Assembly (NCBI RefSeq): GCF_018342065.1 | Contig: NZ_JAFDOE010000001.1 | Span: 372,001 to 436,000 of the forward strand | Reading direction: 5' to 3' | DNA from: Citrobacter sp. FP75 | Lineage (GTDB): Bacteria > Pseudomonadota > Gammaproteobacteria > Enterobacterales > Enterobacteriaceae | DNA length: 64,000 nt | Part shown: positions 27,275 to 37,355 of the stretch, piece by piece | Numbering within the stretch: the first letter of the stretch is position 1 | Layout of the letters: each line of letters begins with the position of its first letter | Program-made: the position numbers and the translations under genes | Notes under the pieces: generated by a model | What the model was told of the DNA's origin: nothing | Database searches by the model: none | Seen by the model: only the letters and a program-made list of their open reading frames with translations

Positions 27275-28188
27275 ATGACAATGCCAACGACATCCACACC
27301 GCACGATGCGGTATTTAAAACGTTTTTACACCATCCAGAAACAGCCCGGGATTTCCTTGAGATTCATCTTCCCAGAGATCTGCAAACGCTCTGCGATTTA
27401 ACTACGCTGAAGCTGGAGTCAGAAAGCTTTATTGAAGCGGATTTACGTACCCGCTACTCCGATGTGCTCTGGTCTGTTCATGCACACGGCGGTGACGGTT
27501 ATATCTATGTAGTTATTGAGCATCAGAGCTCTGCCGATTCGCATATGGCTTTTCGTCTGCTGCGCTATGCAATGGCGGCGATGCAGCGCCACCTGGACGC
27601 CGGACACAAGGAATTGCCGCTGGTGATACCGATGCTGTTTTATCATGGCTGTCGAAGTCCGTATCCGTACTCATTGTGCTGGCTGGATGCGTTTGCCGAC
27701 CCAGCAACAGCGCGGCAACTTATACCAGTGCATTTCCATTGGTGGATATCACGGTAGTGCCGGATGACGAAATCATGGCTCACAGGCGTATGGCGCTGCT
27801 GGAACTCATGCAAAAGCATATCCGTCAGCGGGATTTGATGAGTCTGGTAGAACAGCTGGCCGCGCTGCTACTTACTGGATGTGCTAATGACACGCAATTA
27901 CAGGTGATGTTTAATTACATCCTGCGATCCGGCGATGAATCTCGCTTTAATGAATTTATGCAAGAGATGGCGCAACGGATCCCCCAACACAAGGAGAAGC
28001 TGATGACTATTGCGGAACGGTTACGGTTAGAGGGATTACAGGAAGGATTACAGAAAGGATTACAACAAGGAAAACAAGAATCTGCATTGCGTATAGCGCA
28101 AACCATGTTGGAGCAAGGAATAGATCGCGAAATGGTGCTATTGGTTACAGGTTTGACTGAACAGGATTTAGCCGTTAAAAAATTGTAA
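27275..28188 (+). pseudogene. Rpn-family recombination-promoting nuclease / putative transposase, frameshifted
   Basis: The first frame (27275-27757) begins [18 protein letters not shown] and carries the PD-(D/E)XK-like core: [11 protein letters not shown], then [14 protein letters not shown], then [10 protein letters not shown]. Homology then continues in the +2-shifted frame with [18 protein letters not shown] and runs to a stop at 28188. Around 27719-27722 the sequence reads CAACTTATACC; one extra T (CAACTTTATACC) would rejoin the frames as [14 protein letters not shown] one-base deletion therefore splits a roughly 304-codon gene. The C-terminal repeats [16 protein letters not shown] are typical of Rpn proteins. 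The downstream part could be translated from internal starts, but the nuclease core would be severed from it. Confidence 0.85.
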
Positions 28189-28193
28189 TCTTC

Positions 28194-28230
28194 TGAAAAA
28201 CAGGCCCGATTCTTATTACATCATCGGGCC
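28194..28230 (-). terminator. Rho-independent terminator of dtpD
   Basis: The stem GGCCCGAT/ATCGGGCC (28203-28210 with 28223-28230), read leftwards, is followed by CTGTTTTTC. It lies immediately past the dtpD stop. Confidence 0.78.
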
Positions 28231-28237
28231 CATACAC

Positions 28238-29719
28238 TCAGGATTCTACCGCTAACGGACGGTTTCTGAACTTAAGCGACTGGTACAGCCAAATCAGCAG
28301 CACCAGCGCCACGCAGGCCAGTGCGCCCCAGGTAATCTCACTGAAGACATCAATATACGCGTTGATGGTATAGTTGATGGCCCCGGAGGCATCAAATGCA
28401 CCTTGTGACGTCTGGTCGGCAATCACCCCTGCCAGGTAGTTGGCAATGGCACCGGAAAGCAGCATATAGATACCGGTTAATACACCGGTGACGCCGGGGA
28501 TCTCAATGCGCGTAATTTGCGACATGGCGACCGGGTCGATAAACAGTTCTGCAAATCCCATTACCGCCAGCCCCAGTACCATCAACGGCATAGAGGAGTG
28601 GCCGTAAGTTGCAGACCAGCGGGCGCTTAAGGTCAGAATACAGAAGCCGGCGCTCATTAAACCGAGACCAAGGGCAAATTTACCCCAGATGCGCACGGTA
28701 CGATTACCGCTCACGCTTTCTTTTACCACCCAGGCCAGCACGATGCCGCACAGCATCACAGCAAAGGCGTTAACCGACTGGAACATGGCGGTAGGGATGG
28801 AATATCCCAGAATATCGCGATTAACAAAGCGGTCGATATACAGACTAATGGAGCTGCCGCCCTGTTGCGCGAAAGCCCAGAACAACAAACTAAAGAACGT
28901 CAGCGTGATAATAAGCCCCAGTTCTTTGCGTTGCTTCTGGGTCTGCGCCTGACGGTAAATTTTCGCCAGTACAGCCAGACCAATGATGGTGGCGACGATC
29001 AGCGCATAAACGGACCACTCTTTCCAGAACAGAACGGTAATCAGCAGCGGTGCGGCAACCAGCAGCACTAACAGCCAGGCCCAGTTTGGCAGAATAAATT
29101 TTTTCGCACACAGGACGGCCTTGTTAACACCGGTGGTATGGGCGAAATGGCGATTACCGCACAAGAAAATCACCAGTCCTGCCAGCATGCCAATAGCAGC
29201 CAGCGCGAAGCCCATGGCCCAGCTGTATTCTTCCTGCACATAACCACAGGCGATGGGGGCGATAATCGAACCAATATTCCCAGCGGCGTAGAGCAGTGAG
29301 AACCCGCCGTCGCGGCGCGGATCGTCGGTTTGATACAGTTCGCCCAGCAGACAGCTGATGTTGGATTTAAACAGACCGTAGCCGCAGACGATGATCGCCA
29401 AAGACAAATAAAGGAACGCCGGGGCCATTTCACTGGCACCGAGAACCAGGTGCCCAACAGCCATTAGCAATGCCCCAATCATCACTGCCATACGGTTGCC
29501 AAGTACCTTATCCGCCAGGAATCCCCCGAGAATGGGTGTGACATAGACCAGTGAGCAGTAGGCGCTGAACAACGCGTATGCATGAGTATCGTTGTACTTA
29601 AGCTGGTTGGTGAGATACAGGATCAGCAGTGCGCGCATGCCGTAAAAACTGAAATATTCCCAAATTTGCAGCGCGACAACGTAATAAATTGCGCGCGGCT
29701 GAGATGATTGTTTATTCAT
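28238..29719 (-). CDS. dtpD: Dipeptide permease D (POT/PTR2 family)
   Basis: This 493-aa proton-coupled oligopeptide transporter has about 14 hydrophobic segments. The start of the first helix ([17 protein letters not shown]) is the DtpD version of the POT ExxE[R/Y] motif region, and the second signature is in the [17 protein letters not shown] stretch. It imports di- and tripeptides into the cytoplasm. It is divergent from ybgI over a 284-bp gap (29720-30003) that is AT-rich and contains no other gene I can support. Confidence 0.95.
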   Translation of the reverse strand: MNKQSSQPRAIYYVVALQIWEYFSFYGMRALLILYLTNQLKYNDTHAYALFSAYCSLVYVTPILGGFLADKVLGNRMAVMIGALLMAVGHLVLGASEMAPAFLYLSLAIIVCGYGLFKSNISCLLGELYQTDDPRRDGGFSLLYAAGNIGSIIAPIACGYVQEEYSWAMGFALAAIGMLAGLVIFLCGNRHFAHTTGVNKAVLCAKKFILPNWAWLLVLLVAAPLLITVLFWKEWSVYALIVATIIGLAVLAKIYRQAQTQKQRKELGLIITLTFFSLLFWAFAQQGGSSISLYIDRFVNRDILGYSIPTAMFQSVNAFAVMLCGIVLAWVVKESVSGNRTVRIWGKFALGLGLMSAGFCILTLSARWSATYGHSSMPLMVLGLAVMGFAELFIDPVAMSQITRIEIPGVTGVLTGIYMLLSGAIANYLAGVIADQTSQGAFDASGAINYTINAYIDVFSEITWGALACVALVLLIWLYQSLKFRNRPLAVES

Positions 29720-30003
29720 TCTATTCTCGAAGTAAATGCCTCACGGCAGGATGAACGTCCTGTGTGAGCGTGTTTCCTTAAAGTTGTAACTTTGATACAG
29801 ATCTGATTATTTTTGCAATATGCTGTCTGATTGCATAAATATACATGAATAAGATTGCGTGGGGGTAAGCAATTTACGTTCAAAAGACGAGTGATTGTTT
29901 CTTGATGTGTCCGTGAAATGGTTATCGACGAATGGAGGCGGGGACGCTATTTTACATAAGCTGTATTGCTGATTAGACAGAATTTATGACAACGAGGGCG
30001 ATG

Positions 30004-30747
30004 ATGAAAAACACCGAACTGGAACAACTGATCAACGACAAACTGAACAGCGCCGCGATTAGCGACTATGCGCCGAATGGTTTGCAGGTTGAAGGCAAAG
30101 AGACGGTGCATAAAATCGTGACCGGTGTGACCGCAAGTCAGGCGTTGCTGGACGAGGCTGTACGCCTGGGGGCTGATGCGGTCATCGTTCATCACGGTTA
30201 CTTCTGGAAAGGTGAATCTCCGGTGATTCGCGGCATGAAGCGCCATCGTCTGAAAACGCTGTTGGAAAACGATATCAATCTGTATGGCTGGCACCTGCCG
30301 CTGGATGCTCACCCGGAGCTGGGCAATAACGCGCAGCTGGCGGCGCTGTTGGGTATTACCGTAATGGGTGAAATCGAGCCGTTGGTACCGTGGGGGGAGC
30401 TCGCCATGCCGGTTCCCGGGCTGGAACTGGCCTCGTGGATTGAGGCGCGTTTAGGGCGTAAACCATTATGGTGTGGTGACAGCGGGCCGGAAAAAATTCA
30501 GCGTGTTGCCTGGTGCACCGGGGGCGGTCAAAGTTTCATCGATAGCGCGGCCCGTTTTGGCGTTGATGCATTTATTACCGGCGAAGTCTCTGAACAAACT
30601 ATCCACTCTGCCCGTGAACAGGGGCTGCATTTCTATGCCGCCGGACACCATGCCACCGAGCGCGGCGGTATTCGGGCATTAAGTGAATGGTTGAATGAAA
30701 ATACCGAACTGGATGTGTCGTTTATCGATATTCCTAACCCCGCCTAA
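30004..30747 (+). CDS. ybgI: YbgI, NIF3-family dinuclear metal protein
   Basis: This 247-aa protein of the NIF3/YbgI family forms a hexameric ring with a two-metal site. Metal-binding His residues are in [19 protein letters not shown] and the C-terminal [10 protein letters not shown]. Proposed roles, including GTP cyclohydrolase-like activity and radiation resistance, are not settled. Of the clustered in-frame ATGs (29986, 30001, 30004) the last is used because it gives the family N-terminus MKNTELEQL. It starts the ybgI-pxpBCA run. Confidence 0.93.
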   Translation: MKNTELEQLINDKLNSAAISDYAPNGLQVEGKETVHKIVTGVTASQALLDEAVRLGADAVIVHHGYFWKGESPVIRGMKRHRLKTLLENDINLYGWHLPLDAHPELGNNAQLAALLGITVMGEIEPLVPWGELAMPVPGLELASWIEARLGRKPLWCGDSGPEKIQRVAWCTGGGQSFIDSAARFGVDAFITGEVSEQTIHSAREQGLHFYAAGHHATERGGIRALSEWLNENTELDVSFIDIPNPA

Positions 30748-30776
30748 TGAATTTGGTTGTAAAAAGAGGGACGAAA

Positions 30777-31433
30777 GTGCAGCGAGCGCGTTGTTATCTG
30801 TTAGGTGAAACTGCGGTGGTTCTGGAGCTGGAACCCCCCATTACTTTGGCGAGTCAGAAACGTATCTGGGGTTTGGCTCAGCGCCTGGTTGACGCCCCGA
30901 ATGTGCTTGAAGTCATTCCGGGCATGAACAATATTACGGTGACGCTGCGTAATCCGCAAACCCTGGCGCTGGATGCCATTGAGCGTCTGCAGCGCTGGTG
31001 GGAGGAGAGTGAGGCACTGGAGCCGGATTCGCGCTTTATTGAAATTCCGGTTACCTATGGTGGTGCACTGGGACCGGATCTGGCTGACGTCGCGTTACAC
31101 AGCGGATTAAACGAGAAGCAGGTCGTTGAACTGCACGCATCCGTTGATTATGTGGTCTGGTTTTTGGGCTTTCAGCCGGGGTTTCCGTATCTCGGAAGCT
31201 TGCCGGAACAACTGCATACCCCAAGACGTGCGGAACCGCGTCTGATTGTTCCAGCAGGTTCTGTCGGCATCGGCGGCTCGCAAACGGGTATCTACCCGCT
31301 TGCTACGCCAGGTGGATGGCAGCTGATAGGGCATACCTCCATTAAGTTGTTTGATCCGCAACGGGATGAACCCATCCTGTTACGACCCGGAGATGCCGTA
31401 CGCTTTGTACCGCAGAAGGAGGGAGTATGTTAA
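30777..31433 (+). CDS. pxpB: 5-oxoprolinase subunit B
   Basis: This 218-aa protein is of the KipI/allophanate-hydrolase-subunit-1 family ([17 protein letters not shown], then [23 protein letters not shown]). With PxpA and PxpC it opens 5-oxoproline to glutamate using ATP. A GTG start at 30777, eight bases after AGAGGGA, is preferred to the ATG at 30747 because it gives the 218-aa length and the [11 protein letters not shown] start of the family. The stop overlaps the pxpC start by seven bases, so translation is coupled. Confidence 0.93.
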   Translation: MQRARCYLLGETAVVLELEPPITLASQKRIWGLAQRLVDAPNVLEVIPGMNNITVTLRNPQTLALDAIERLQRWWEESEALEPDSRFIEIPVTYGGALGPDLADVALHSGLNEKQVVELHASVDYVVWFLGFQPGFPYLGSLPEQLHTPRRAEPRLIVPAGSVGIGGSQTGIYPLATPGGWQLIGHTSIKLFDPQRDEPILLRPGDAVRFVPQKEGVC

Positions 31434-32359
31434 CGATCATTCGTGCGGGCATGTACACCTCCGTACAGGACGGTGGTCGTCACGGTTTTCGCCAGTCAGG
31501 AATCAGCCACTGCGGGGCGCTGGATAAACCCGCCTTGAACGTGGCTAACCTGCTGGTGGGCAATGATGCGAATGCCGCCGCGCTGGAGATAACGCTCGGG
31601 CAGTTGGTGGTGGAATTTGACGTAGATAGCTGGTTTGCCCTGACCGGCGCGGGATGTGACGCGCATTTAGACGAGAGTCCCGTGTGGAGCGGATGGCGGC
31701 TGCCGGTGAAAGCCGGACAACGGCTGACGCTAAAACGTCCGCAGCATGGTATGCGTAGTTATCTGGCGGTGGCGGGCGGCATTGATGTTCCCGACGTTAT
31801 GGGCTCGTGCAGCACCGACCTGAAAGTCGGTATTGGCGGTCTGGAAGGACGTCTGTTACGGGATGGCGACCGGCTGGCCGTGGGCGTTTCAACGCGACGG
31901 TTCAGCGGACCACAAGGGGTAAAACAATTGATGTGGGGCAACCGCATTCGCGCGCTACCTGGGCCTGAGTACCATGAGTTTGATGAGGCTTCGCAGGCGT
32001 CGTTCTGGCGTTCACCGTGGCAGCTCAGCCCACAGAGTAACCGCATGGGGTATCGCCTGCAGGGGCAGCCGCTGACGCGTAACACCGATCGTGAGTTGTT
32101 GTCGCACGGACTCCTTCCTGGCGTGGTTCAGGTACCGCACAACGGCCAGCCGATAGTGTTGATGAACGACGCCCAGACCACAGGCGGCTATCCGCGCATT
32201 GCTTGTATCATTGAGGCGGATATGTACCATTTGGCGCAAATCCCCCTCGGCCAGCCGATTCATTTTGTTCAGTGTTCGCTGGAGGAGGCGCTGAAAGCGC
32301 GTCACGATCAGCAGCGTTATCTGGAACAGTTAACATGGCGACTTAACGATGAAAATTGA
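31427..32359 (+). CDS. pxpC: 5-oxoprolinase subunit C
   Basis: This 310-aa protein is of the KipA/allophanate-hydrolase-subunit-2 family. Recognisable blocks are [15 protein letters not shown] near the N-terminus, PGPEYHEFD in the middle and [16 protein letters not shown] near residue 260. It partners PxpB in the ATP-dependent 5-oxoproline-opening reaction. It overlaps pxpB by 7 bp and pxpA by 11 bp, a tightly coupled trio. Confidence 0.95.
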   Translation: MLTIIRAGMYTSVQDGGRHGFRQSGISHCGALDKPALNVANLLVGNDANAAALEITLGQLVVEFDVDSWFALTGAGCDAHLDESPVWSGWRLPVKAGQRLTLKRPQHGMRSYLAVAGGIDVPDVMGSCSTDLKVGIGGLEGRLLRDGDRLAVGVSTRRFSGPQGVKQLMWGNRIRALPGPEYHEFDEASQASFWRSPWQLSPQSNRMGYRLQGQPLTRNTDRELLSHGLLPGVVQVPHNGQPIVLMNDAQTTGGYPRIACIIEADMYHLAQIPLGQPIHFVQCSLEEALKARHDQQRYLEQLTWRLNDEN

Positions 32360-33083
32360 TCTGAATGCAGACCTCGGCGAAGGCTGCACAAATGACGCCG
32401 CGCTGCTGCAACTGGTGTCCTCTGCCAACATCGCCTGCGGGTTCCACGCCGGGGATGCGCAAACCATGCTATCAAGCGTGCGTGAAGCGCTAAAAAATGG
32501 CGTGGCGATAGGTGCGCATCCGAGCTTTCCAGACCGGGAAAATTTTGGTCGTAGCGCCATGACCCTTCCTGTCGATACGGTTTATGCTCAGACGTTGTAC
32601 CAAATCGGAGCGCTGGCCGCGATAACCCGGGCAGAAGGCGGAGTGATGCGCCACGTCAAACCGCACGGCATGCTCTATAACCAGGCGGCAAAGGATCCAC
32701 AACTTGCCGATGCTATTGCCAGGGCGGTTTATGCCTGCGATCCGTCGCTGCTGTTGGTGGGGCTGGCGGGCAGCGAACTGATTCGAGCTGGCGAGCACTA
32801 TGGCTTGCTGACGCGTCAGGAGGTGTTTGCCGATCGAGGTTATCAGGCCGATGGCAGCCTGGTTCCGCGTAGCCAGCCGGGTGCACTGATTGAGGACGAA
32901 GAGCAGGCGCTGGCGCAAACCTTAGAAATGGTGCAATTCGGCAGAGTAAAAAGCCAGACCGGAGCATGGGCAAACGTTACTGCACAGACGGTCTGTATTC
33001 ATGGGGATGGCGAGCACGCACTCGCTTTTGCCCGCCGCTTGCGCGAAGCCTTTAATGCATGCCATATTCACATTGGCGCATAA
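32349..33083 (+). CDS. pxpA: 5-oxoprolinase subunit A
   Basis: This 244-aa LamB/YcsF-family protein begins [13 protein letters not shown]. It continues with [15 protein letters not shown] and [11 protein letters not shown], which hold the conserved Asp and His residues of the family barrel. It is the third subunit of bacterial 5-oxoprolinase. The order pxpB-pxpC-pxpA is the same as E. coli ybgJKL. It is followed, 55 bp downstream, by the DUF969/DUF979 pair, which E. coli K-12 lacks here. Confidence 0.95.
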   Translation: MKIDLNADLGEGCTNDAALLQLVSSANIACGFHAGDAQTMLSSVREALKNGVAIGAHPSFPDRENFGRSAMTLPVDTVYAQTLYQIGALAAITRAEGGVMRHVKPHGMLYNQAAKDPQLADAIARAVYACDPSLLLVGLAGSELIRAGEHYGLLTRQEVFADRGYQADGSLVPRSQPGALIEDEEQALAQTLEMVQFGRVKSQTGAWANVTAQTVCIHGDGEHALAFARRLREAFNACHIHIGA

Positions 33084-33138
33084 TTTTTTTCATACAAAAC
33101 AATAATATATTACACAACAACATAGACGAGATTGAATT

Positions 33139-33861
33139 ATGGAAGAGGTCATTTCTCTCTGGCCATTGACGGGGATCGCCGTCATCGTGGTCGGGTTTCT
33201 TTTACGCTTTAACCCGGTATTGGTGGTGATTATTGCCGGGGTTGTCACCGGACTGGCGGCGCATATGCCGATCGCCACCATCCTCGAAAAACTGGGTGAA
33301 GGCTTTCTTAACACCCGTAACCTGCCGTTTATCTTATTGATCCCACTGGCGGTAATCGGTCTGCTGGAGCGCCACGGCCTGAAAGAGCGAGCGCAGGCGT
33401 GGATCGCAAAAATCCGCAGCGCCACCAGCGGCCGTCTGCTGATTGTCTATCTGTTCATTCGTGAAGCAACCGCCGCGCTGGGGCTGACCAGTCTGGGGGG
33501 CCATCCGCAAATGGTGCGTCCGCTGCTGGCGCCGATGGCAGAAGGGGCCGCGGAGAAAAACCATGGCGAACTACCGGGGTCGGTGCGCTATCGCCTGCGG
33601 GCGATGTCGGCGGCGACCGATAACGTCGGGCTGTTTTTCGGTGAAGATATCTTTGTTGCCTTCGGGGCAATCATCTTCATGCACAACTTTATGCTGGAAT
33701 CCGGCGGGATCCAGACGGAACCGCTACATATTGCCCTGTGGGGGATCCCAACGGCGATTTGTGCCTTCCTGATCCACGGCGCACGCTTGTGGCGACTGGA
33801 TAACTACCTGCAACGCGAAGTGGCGAAAGCGAATGCCGCAGCAAAAGGAGAAGCGAAATGA
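33139..33861 (+). CDS. DUF969 membrane protein, probable 5-oxoproline transporter subunit
   Basis: This 240-aa polytopic membrane protein (hydrophobic segments near 5-50, 65-85, 105-125, 175-215) belongs to DUF969. Conserved family features such as TSLGGHPQMVRPLLAPMAE and SAATDNVGLFFGEDIFVAFG are present. DUF969 and DUF979 genes occur in pairs next to pyroglutamyl peptidase and oxoprolinase genes and are commonly named subunits of a 5-oxoproline transporter. That role is inferred from context; I know of no direct proof. The stop overlaps the next gene by an ATGA quartet. Confidence 0.85.
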   Translation: MEEVISLWPLTGIAVIVVGFLLRFNPVLVVIIAGVVTGLAAHMPIATILEKLGEGFLNTRNLPFILLIPLAVIGLLERHGLKERAQAWIAKIRSATSGRLLIVYLFIREATAALGLTSLGGHPQMVRPLLAPMAEGAAEKNHGELPGSVRYRLRAMSAATDNVGLFFGEDIFVAFGAIIFMHNFMLESGGIQTEPLHIALWGIPTAICAFLIHGARLWRLDNYLQREVAKANAAAKGEAK

Positions 33862-34853
33862 ATTTTCAGCAAAGCTATCTCTATTGGCTGGCGGGTGCCG
33901 TTTTGTTGATTGTGGCCATCATGTCCTGGCAGGACAAAGCGAATCCCCGGCGTTTGACCACCGGTCTGTTCTGGGGCGTGTACGGTCTGCTGTTTCTGCT
34001 GGGCGACTGGACCTATTCACTGTTTGGCGACAAACGAACGGTGCATATCGCGGTCGGTGTCGCGGTGGTGTTACTGGCGCTAATCGCTGGTTTTGGCGGC
34101 GTGAAGCTTGGCAGCTACCATCAACGCACGCAGCAACAGCGCGAAGAAAGTGCCAGCCGACTGGGCAACCGCCTGTTTTTTCCAGCGCTGGCGATCCCGG
34201 TGGTGACCGTTATCGGCGTGCTGATGTTTAATCATATTCCGGGCTTACAGGATGCGTTGTTTGGGCCGGGTAATCACGCCACGCTGGTGACGCTGTTTTC
34301 GATGACCGCAGGTTCATTAATTGGTCTGGCAATGGCGGTTAAGATGACCCATGAGCGGGCACATCAGCCGATTCAGGAAGCGCGTCGCCTGCTGGACTCC
34401 ATTGGCTGGGCATTCATCCTGCCGCAAATTCTGGCCACGCTCGGGCTGCTGTTTACGGCAGCGGGCGTCGGTAGCGGCATTTCGTATCTGACGCAGGAGT
34501 ATCTGGCGGTGGACAGCCGCTTTATCGCGGTGGCGGTGTACACCATTGGCATGGCGCTGCTGACCATGATTATGGGCAATGCGTTTGCTGCCTTCCCGAT
34601 TGTGACTGCCGGAATTGGTATCCCGATTCTGGTGTTGCAGCACGGCGGCAATCCGGCGGTGATGGCGGCAATCGGCATGTTCTCCGGCTATTGCGGCACG
34701 CTGATGACGCCAATGGCAGCAAACTTTAACATCGTGCCTGCGGCGCTGCTGGAACTGCCGGATAAAAACGCGGTGATTAAAGCGCAGGTGCCGACGGGCA
34801 TAATGCTGCTGCTGGTCAACGTATTCCTGATGTATTTCCTGATGTTCCTGTAA
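33858..34853 (+). CDS. DUF979 membrane protein, probable 5-oxoproline transporter subunit
   Basis: This 331-aa integral membrane protein has about nine hydrophobic segments and conserved stretches DALFGPGNHATLVTLFSMT, IMGNAFAAFPIVTAGIGIP and GYCGTLMTPMAANFNIVPAA. It is the obligate partner of the DUF969 protein; the two are translationally coupled. Their placement between pxpA and pcp supports uptake or exchange of 5-oxoproline. Its TAA is embedded in the AAGGAGG ribosome-binding site of pcp. Confidence 0.85.
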   Translation: MNFQQSYLYWLAGAVLLIVAIMSWQDKANPRRLTTGLFWGVYGLLFLLGDWTYSLFGDKRTVHIAVGVAVVLLALIAGFGGVKLGSYHQRTQQQREESASRLGNRLFFPALAIPVVTVIGVLMFNHIPGLQDALFGPGNHATLVTLFSMTAGSLIGLAMAVKMTHERAHQPIQEARRLLDSIGWAFILPQILATLGLLFTAAGVGSGISYLTQEYLAVDSRFIAVAVYTIGMALLTMIMGNAFAAFPIVTAGIGIPILVLQHGGNPAVMAAIGMFSGYCGTLMTPMAANFNIVPAALLELPDKNAVIKAQVPTGIMLLLVNVFLMYFLMFL

Positions 34854-34862
34854 GGAGGAAGG

Positions 34863-35507
34863 ATGAAAACGGTATTAATCACCGGATTTGAACCCTTTGG
34901 CGGCGAGTCAGTTAACCCTTCCTGGGAAGTGGTCTCGGGTCTCGACAATGCTATCATCGCGGGATGTCGCGTCGTTGCGCGCCAGCTACCGTGCGTATTT
35001 GGCGAATCTCTTGCGGTACTCAATACCGCGATTGACGCGCTGTCACCGTCGCTGGTGCTCGCAGTCGGACAGGCCGGAGGTCGCCCGGACATCACCGTAG
35101 AGCGCGTCGCCATCAACGTGGATGATGCGCGTATTGCGGATAACCACGGTCAGCAGCCGGTAGATGAACCGATCGTGACCGATGGTCCGGCGGCGTGGTT
35201 CAGCACGCTACCGATCAAAGCAATGGTGGCGGCCATGCGCAGCGCCGGTATTCCGGCATCGGTTTCGCAAACCGCAGGCACATTCGTCTGTAACCACGTA
35301 ATGTATGGCCTGCTGCACAAACTACGAGACACACCGGCAGTAAAGGGCGGGTTTATTCATATTCCTTACCTGCCACAACAGGCCGCAGAGCACCCTGGTG
35401 CGCCAAGTATGGCGAGTGATACGGTGCGCCGTGCGCTGGAAGTCGCGATTGTCACTGCCTTACAGGTGGAACGCGATATCGCAGTGACGGGCGGTGCAAC
35501 TCACTAA
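34863..35507 (+). CDS. pcp: Pyroglutamyl-peptidase I
   Basis: This 214-aa cysteine peptidase of family C15 removes N-terminal pyroglutamate from peptides. The start [21 protein letters not shown], the catalytic Glu region ([23 protein letters not shown]), the Cys nucleophile in [12 protein letters not shown] (about 142) and the His in [10 protein letters not shown] (about 167) are all visible. Its product 5-oxoproline is the substrate of PxpABC, so pcp, the DUF969/979 pair and pxpBCA form one salvage pathway to glutamate. Confidence 0.95.
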   Translation: MKTVLITGFEPFGGESVNPSWEVVSGLDNAIIAGCRVVARQLPCVFGESLAVLNTAIDALSPSLVLAVGQAGGRPDITVERVAINVDDARIADNHGQQPVDEPIVTDGPAAWFSTLPIKAMVAAMRSAGIPASVSQTAGTFVCNHVMYGLLHKLRDTPAVKGGFIHIPYLPQQAAEHPGAPSMASDTVRRALEVAIVTALQVERDIAVTGGATH

Positions 35508-35521
35508 CAAAGGACAGTATT

Positions 35522-36313
35522 ATGCCTGAAGGCCCGGAGATCCGCCGCGCGGCGGATAACCTGGAGGCGGCTGTCAAAGGCAAACCGTTGACGGATGTCT
35601 GGTTTGCCTTTGAGCAGTTAAAACCGTATCAATCGCAACTGATTGGGCAGCGTGTAACCCAGCTCGAAACACGGGGTAAAGCATTGCTGACCCATTTTTC
35701 CAATGGTCTGACGCTTTACAGTCACAATCAGCTTTACGGCGTCTGGCGGGTTGTGGACACGGGTAATATCCCGGATACCACCCGGGTATTGCGCGTTATG
35801 CTGCAAACAGCCGATAAGACCATCCTGCTCTATAGCGCGTCGGATATTGAAATGTTGACGCCAGAACAGCTCACCACCCATCCATTTCTGCAGCGGGTGG
35901 GACCTGACGTACTGGATCGGCGTTTAACGCCTGATGAGGTGAAAGCGCGCCTGCTGTCGCCCCGTTTTCGCAACCGGCAGTTTTCTGGCCTGCTGCTCGA
36001 CCAGGCATTTCTCGCGGGATTAGGTAACTATCTGCGGGTAGAAATTCTCTGGCAGGTGCGGTTGACGGGGCTGCATAAAGCGTCGCAGCTGAGCGATGAA
36101 CAACTGGATGAACTGGCGCATGCGCTGCTTGATATTCCGCGCCTGTCCTATCACACCCGCGGTCAGGTTGATGAGAATAAACATCACGGTGCGCTGTTTC
36201 GCTTTAAGGTCTTCCATCGCGACGGCGAAGCCTGCGAGCGATGCGGTGGGATTATCGAGAAAGTAACCCTCTCTTCACGTCCGTTTTACTGGTGTCCGGG
36301 CTGTCAAAGATAG
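35522..36313 (+). CDS. nei: Endonuclease VIII (Nei)
   Basis: This is a 263-aa bifunctional DNA glycosylase/AP lyase of the Fpg/Nei family for oxidised pyrimidines. Pro 2 and Glu 3 (M-PEGPEIRR) form the catalytic N-terminus, the conserved Lys lies in RGKALLTHF (about 53), and the H2TH region follows. The C-terminal zinc finger (CERCGG...YWCPGCQR) is complete. It is 15 bp after pcp and may share its transcript. It converges on the AraC-type regulator with only a 2-bp gap. Confidence 0.96.
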   Translation: MPEGPEIRRAADNLEAAVKGKPLTDVWFAFEQLKPYQSQLIGQRVTQLETRGKALLTHFSNGLTLYSHNQLYGVWRVVDTGNIPDTTRVLRVMLQTADKTILLYSASDIEMLTPEQLTTHPFLQRVGPDVLDRRLTPDEVKARLLSPRFRNRQFSGLLLDQAFLAGLGNYLRVEILWQVRLTGLHKASQLSDEQLDELAHALLDIPRLSYHTRGQVDENKHHGALFRFKVFHRDGEACERCGGIIEKVTLSSRPFYWCPGCQR

Positions 36314-36315
36314 AT

Positions 36316-37164
36316 CTATACCGAAGCATATGTTTTGCGATATTGCAGCGGCGTTTTGCCCATGTTTTTGCGAAAACAGGTAATGAACCAGGCGTACTCG
36401 GAGAAGCCGACCTGTGCGGCAATATCGCGTACCGAGCCGCTGGTATGTAGCAGCAATTCACAGGCCTGACGAATACGGCGCATCATAAGATATTCCTGAA
36501 TAGTACCGCCGGTCTCTTCGTGAAAACGGCGTGAGGCGTGACCTCGCGAGCACCCCATCTCGCTGGCGATATCTTCCAGCGAGCAACGTTGATGAAAGTG
36601 TGTCTCGATCCAGCGGATGATGCCGACAGAAAATGTATTCTGACCCGTGGCCTGCGCCTGATGTGGCAGTAGGCTAATGAGTTGCATCACCAGAAATGCG
36701 CTGTCACTGATGCTGAAGGTCTGACTTTTGATCTGCTCTTCAAAGCGGCTCAGCAGGGTTTCAATGACTGGCTGAACGTCGCCTACGTCAAACACCCGCG
36801 CTTTCTCTCCCCGAGCACACAGCTGGCGCAGCAGCATTTGCTGACGCGGAAAATCCCGCAGGTACTGCTCAATCTGCGGGGCGCTAAAATGCAGTGTTGT
36901 TCGGTGATAAATATTGCGCGCATCCTGTTCGACAAACACTTTATGAAGCTTTCCCGGCGGGAAAATAAAAATACGCCCGGGTTTGACGGTGTACTGCTGG
37001 TGCTCCATCAGCGCTATTCCTACCCCCTGAGAGACCGACAAGATCTCCACACACTGATGCCAGTGATAGTAGTTGGCTGGCATATCTTTCATACGATTAA
37101 AGTAAATCGACTTATCGTTGAGACTAATGTGCTCAAGATAGCTACTGTCTTCCGTCTGCTGCAT
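36316..37164 (-). CDS. AraC-family regulator of the adjacent glycoside cluster
   Basis: This 282-aa protein has an N-terminal cupin sugar-binding domain (HWHQCVEILSVSQGVG, then PGRIFIFPPGKLHKVF) and a C-terminal AraC double helix-turn-helix: CSLEDIASEMGCSRGHASRRF, then SVRDIAAQVGFSEYAWFITCF. I use the start at 37164 (GGTGAG site, MQQTEDSSY) rather than an upstream in-frame ATG at 37230. It is divergent from the DUF2264-MFS-GH88-porin genes, the usual arrangement for a local activator responding to the imported oligosaccharide. The specific inducer is unknown. Confidence 0.88.
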   Translation of the reverse strand: MQQTEDSSYLEHISLNDKSIYFNRMKDMPANYYHWHQCVEILSVSQGVGIALMEHQQYTVKPGRIFIFPPGKLHKVFVEQDARNIYHRTTLHFSAPQIEQYLRDFPRQQMLLRQLCARGEKARVFDVGDVQPVIETLLSRFEEQIKSQTFSISDSAFLVMQLISLLPHQAQATGQNTFSVGIIRWIETHFHQRCSLEDIASEMGCSRGHASRRFHEETGGTIQEYLMMRRIRQACELLLHTSGSVRDIAAQVGFSEYAWFITCFRKNMGKTPLQYRKTYASV

Positions 37165-37355
37165 TTGCGTCTCACCTGACAATGTGAACAAACTTAAATT
37201 TTTATCACTGTAATCGAATTTTCTGCGCAAAATTCAGATAAATGTTGTTCTTCATCACCAGAGTTGTGCGGAAATACGACAATTATCACATTTGTATGTC
37301 TGACCAAATCCTTATTATGCGCCCAATACTTCATCAAATGAAACGAGGTTTCATT
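37165..37355. promoter_or_regulatory. Divergent promoter region of the glycoside cluster
   Basis: This 191-bp AT-rich gap lies between the AraC-type gene and the DUF2264 gene. It must hold both promoters and the regulator's operator. Only one good half of a CRP-like site (ATTATCACA near 37283-37291) is apparent, so catabolite control is possible but not shown. The GAGG before the ATG at 37356 fixes the right-hand start. Confidence 0.5.

Noticed and set aside
27443-27707. Minus-strand frames within the Rpn pseudogene
   Set aside because: Shadows of the nuclease core; no homology.
37242-37355. 38-residue N-terminal extension of the DUF2264 protein
   Set aside because: No ribosome-binding site, and it would cover the divergent promoter region; the ATG at 37356 has GAGG upstream.
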